Part shown: positions 5,832-7,380 of the stretch, piece by piece
Layout: every line of letters starts with the position of its first letter
How positions within the stretch are numbered: the stretch's first letter is position 1
Source: Verrucomicrobiota bacterium
GTDB taxonomy: Bacteria > Verrucomicrobiota > Verrucomicrobiia > Opitutales > UBA953
Direction: 5' to 3'
Assembly (NCBI GenBank): GCA_009917805.1
Contig: RGES01000063.1
Coordinates: 1-7,380 of the forward strand
DNA length: 7,380 bases
Notes under the pieces: model-generated
What the model was told of the DNA's origin: nothing
Databases searched by the model: none
The model's input: the letters and a program-made list of their open reading frames with translations, nothing else
Translations under genes and position numbers: made by a program

Positions 5832-6314
5832 ATGGCTTCCACCACCGAACTCCTTTCCCGCTCCGTCGCCGGCATGAACGCCCTCGCCACGGTCTTCCTC
5901 CTGGTCGGTTACGCCAAGATCAAGGCGGGCGACCGCGCCGGCCATGGCAAGGCGATGGGTGCGGCGGTCGTGACCTCGGCCCTGTTCCTGGCGCTCTACC
6001 TGGCCTCCAAGGTCCACCTGTGGGTGGCTTTGCACAAGACCAACATCCTCTACCGCCCCGAAGTCGGCCTGACCTGGGACAAACTCCTCTACTACGTCAT
6101 CCTCTTCCCGCACATCCTCCTGGCGATCGCCGTCACCCCGTTCATCCTCCGCGCGGTCTGGCTCGCAAAGCAGGGTCGCCTCGAGGAACACAAGCGCCTC
6201 ACGCGTTGGGTCTTCCCGGTCTGGCTCTACGTCTCGGTGACCGGCGTCATCGTCTGGGGCTTCATGGAGTTCAGCGGCTCCCTCGCCGCGGCGGCCCAGC
6301 TGGCGGCGAAGTGA
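5832..6314 (+). CDS. DUF420-domain membrane protein (CtaM/YozB-like)
   Basis: The 160-residue product has about four membrane helices (residues about 11-30, 44-66, 86-110 and 125-146). It carries the DUF420 (COG2322) layout: MNALATVFLLVGYAKIKAGD, a G-H-G-K loop, LFPHILLAIAVTPFILRAVW, EEHKRLTRWVFPVWLYVSVT and GVIVW. Conserved histidines are seen at about residues 38, 62, 94 and 120. Family members such as Staphylococcus CtaM are needed for maturation of heme-copper cytochrome oxidase, so a role in respiratory oxidase assembly is likely. No oxidase subunits are in the window. I start at the ATG at 5832. An upstream in-frame GTG at 5772 would add 20 mostly polar residues encoded by the spacer with the inverted repeat, and family N-termini are short. 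It is 57 bp upstream of the FtsB-like gene. Family is firm; function is by homology. Confidence 0.9.
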   Translation: MASTTELLSRSVAGMNALATVFLLVGYAKIKAGDRAGHGKAMGAAVVTSALFLALYLASKVHLWVALHKTNILYRPEVGLTWDKLLYYVILFPHILLAIAVTPFILRAVWLAKQGRLEEHKRLTRWVFPVWLYVSVTGVIVWGFMEFSGSLAAAAQLAAK

Positions 6315-6371
6315 TCCGGCGATTTTCCCCTCGCCCCGTATCAGATTTCCGCTTTCACTCGCGCGGTCGTC

Positions 6372-6746
6372 ATGGAAAGCGAGCCTAAGTCCCGAAACCC
6401 TCAGACGGAGAAGCTGTTTCTCTGGGCCTCCTTCATCCTTTTCTGCACGGTGCTCGCCTTCACGTGGTCGACCTACGGCGATGAGACCGAGCGTCTCGCC
6501 GGCATCCGCGCCAACGAGCAGCAGAAGGAGCAGGCTTACGCCTCCCTTGAGCGCGCTCGCGCGCAGACCGAGCGCTACGTGGAGCGCTTGGGACGCGATC
6601 CTGAATTCGTCCGTGACCAGGCCCGCGAACGCCTCGGCGTCGCCGAGCCCGGCGAAGTCGTGATCCGTATGGACGGCGCTCGCAACATGGTCACGCCGCA
6701 GAAGCCGGCGGCGGCTCCCGCGACGCCCGCTCAGGCCAGCCGCTGA
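6372..6746 (+). CDS. FtsB/DivIC-like septum formation initiator protein
   Basis: This 124-residue bitopic protein has a short polar N-terminus and one membrane helix at about residues 14-33 (LFLWASFILFCTVLAFTW). A charged coiled coil follows at about 36-72 (rich in Glu, Arg and Gln). Then comes the family hallmark DPEFVRDQARERLGVAEPGE, ending VVIRM at about residue 100. This is the layout of FtsB/DivIC, which act with FtsL and FtsQ/DivIB in the divisome at the septum. FtsB is about 100 residues and DivIC about 125, so the length fits either. The C-terminal 25 residues are an Ala/Pro-rich tail. No Shine-Dalgarno site is seen before the ATG at 6372. The next gene, argH, begins 45 bp downstream on the same strand, so co-transcription is possible although the functions are unrelated. 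Confidence 0.87.
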   Translation: MESEPKSRNPQTEKLFLWASFILFCTVLAFTWSTYGDETERLAGIRANEQQKEQAYASLERARAQTERYVERLGRDPEFVRDQARERLGVAEPGEVVIRMDGARNMVTPQKPAAAPATPAQASR

Positions 6747-6791
6747 GCATCCTTGCTTGCCTGCCCGCCTTTCCGGGGGCATTCCTTGGTC

Positions 6792-7380
6792 ATGTCCGCA
6801 CGGAAGAAAGCCCAGGCCGACGTCCGTCTCTGGATCAAGGACCAGTGCGACGCCGCCGACGCCGCCCTCGTCTCGCTGCTCAAGACCTTGGTGAAGCTCG
6901 CCGAGGCCAACGCCGACGTGATCCTGCCGGGTTACACGCACCTGCAGCGCGCCCAGCCGGTCTCCGCCGCCCATCACCTCCTCGCCTACGCCGAGATGTT
7001 CGGCCGCGACCGCGCCCGGCTCGCCGCCGCCAAGGCCTCGGCCAACTGGTGCCCCCTCGGCTCCGGCGCCATCGCCGGCACGACCTTGCCCATCCGCCGT
7101 GAAGTCACGGCGAAGCTCCTCGGCTTCGTCGACGCGAAGGGCCGCCCGCAGGTGACCCGCAATTCGATGGACGCCGTCGCCGACCGCGATCCGGCGACGG
7201 AATTCTGCTTCGCCGCCGCCCTCTGCGGCGTCCACCTCTCCCGCCTGGCCGAGGACATGGTCCTCTGGTCCTCCGCGGAGTTCGGCTTCGCGCGCATGCC
7301 CGACGAGTTCTCCACCGGTTCGTCGCTGATGCCGCAGAAGCGCAACCCGGATTCAATGGAGCTGCTCCGGGGCAAGGCCG
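6792..7380 (+). CDS. argH: Argininosuccinate lyase, 3' partial, lacking its N-terminal region
   Basis: Argininosuccinate lyase makes arginine and fumarate from argininosuccinate, the last step of arginine synthesis. The frame is open from the ATG at 6792 to the window end (196 residues seen). It carries GYTHLQRAQPVSAAHHLLAY (residues 48-67), S-M-D-A-V-A-D-R-D (125-133), HLSRLAEDMVLWSSAEFGF (149-167) and the signature loop GSSLMPQKRNPDSMELLRGK (176-195). That loop carries the catalytic serine of the fumarase/aspartase superfamily. After M-S-A-R-K-K-A-Q the sequence enters directly into A-D-V-R-L-W-I-K-D-Q, which in normal ArgH comes after residue about 110. The W-G-G-R-F opening and the A-R-S-R-N-D-Q substrate-binding motif (conserved region 1) are absent. 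As written the enzyme would probably be inactive. The family call is firm; whether the loss is real is open. Confidence 0.88.
   Translation, partial: MSARKKAQADVRLWIKDQCDAADAALVSLLKTLVKLAEANADVILPGYTHLQRAQPVSAAHHLLAYAEMFGRDRARLAAAKASANWCPLGSGAIAGTTLPIRREVTAKLLGFVDAKGRPQVTRNSMDAVADRDPATEFCFAAALCGVHLSRLAEDMVLWSSAEFGFARMPDEFSTGSSLMPQKRNPDSMELLRGKA

Noticed and set aside
6747..6791. Possible terminator between the FtsB-like gene and argH
   Set aside because: The best stem (TGCCC with GGGCA) is five pairs with no T-run; two CAT(T)CCTTG copies are too short to matter.
5733..7235. A 500-codon open frame on the minus strand, antisense to the DUF420, FtsB-like and argH genes
   Set aside because: Its product is rich in Arg, Gly and Glu without recognisable motifs, and it overlaps three recognisable genes. 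Long antisense frames are expected in GC-rich DNA.

Overview
The window is a gene-dense, GC-rich bacterial chromosome segment with no RNA genes, mobile elements or CRISPR. Eight of the nine genes are complete or partial recognisable protein families and one is a small unassigned membrane protein. The family mix suggests a Verrucomicrobiota (Opitutae-like) or related PVC-group bacterium. The mix is a LemA-type protein, an ECF sigma factor with a small membrane protein and a PDZ protein, a YHYH-domain protein, and very few Shine-Dalgarno sites. This placement is an inference from style of gene content, not a demonstrated one.

Layout: (1) 3-558 (+) is the C-terminal part of a LemA-family membrane protein, cut by the window edge. 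(2) 559-1733 (-) is a COG2907-type FAD-dependent oxidoreductase, broken by two reading-frame changes. It lies directly downstream of (3) 1726-2706 (-), an intact three-histidine-box acyl-CoA desaturase. The two overlap by 8 nt, so they form a lipid-modification operon. (4) 2832-3335 (+) is an ECF sigma factor overlapping by 8 nt (5) 3328-3747 (+), a small one-pass membrane protein that may be its anti-sigma factor. (6) 3792-4638 (+) is a secreted PDZ-domain protein whose last codons are shifted by one base. (7) 4723-5736 (-) is a secreted YHYH-domain protein, convergent with the PDZ gene across an imperfect hairpin. (8) 5832-6314 (+) is a DUF420 four-helix membrane protein of the CtaM/YozB kind, divergent from the YHYH gene across a spacer with two short palindromes. 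(9) 6372-6746 (+) is an FtsB/DivIC-like septum protein. (10) 6792 to the window end (+) is argininosuccinate lyase, argH, running off the edge and lacking about 100 N-terminal residues.

The strongest unexplained pattern is the set of five lesions: LemA C-terminus, two in the oxidoreductase, the PDZ 3' end, and the argH N-terminus. In four of them the conserved protein resumes on the other side of an abrupt junction, often with family residues missing. Intact genes sit between the lesions, so this looks more like sequence loss in assembly or consensus than general gene decay. That cannot be settled from the sequence alone.

The most plausible functional systems are the desaturase/oxidoreductase lipid operon and the sigma/membrane/PDZ envelope-sensing locus. 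The latter has a stem-loop in its leader. I found no convincing new defence, mobile or RNA-based system here.
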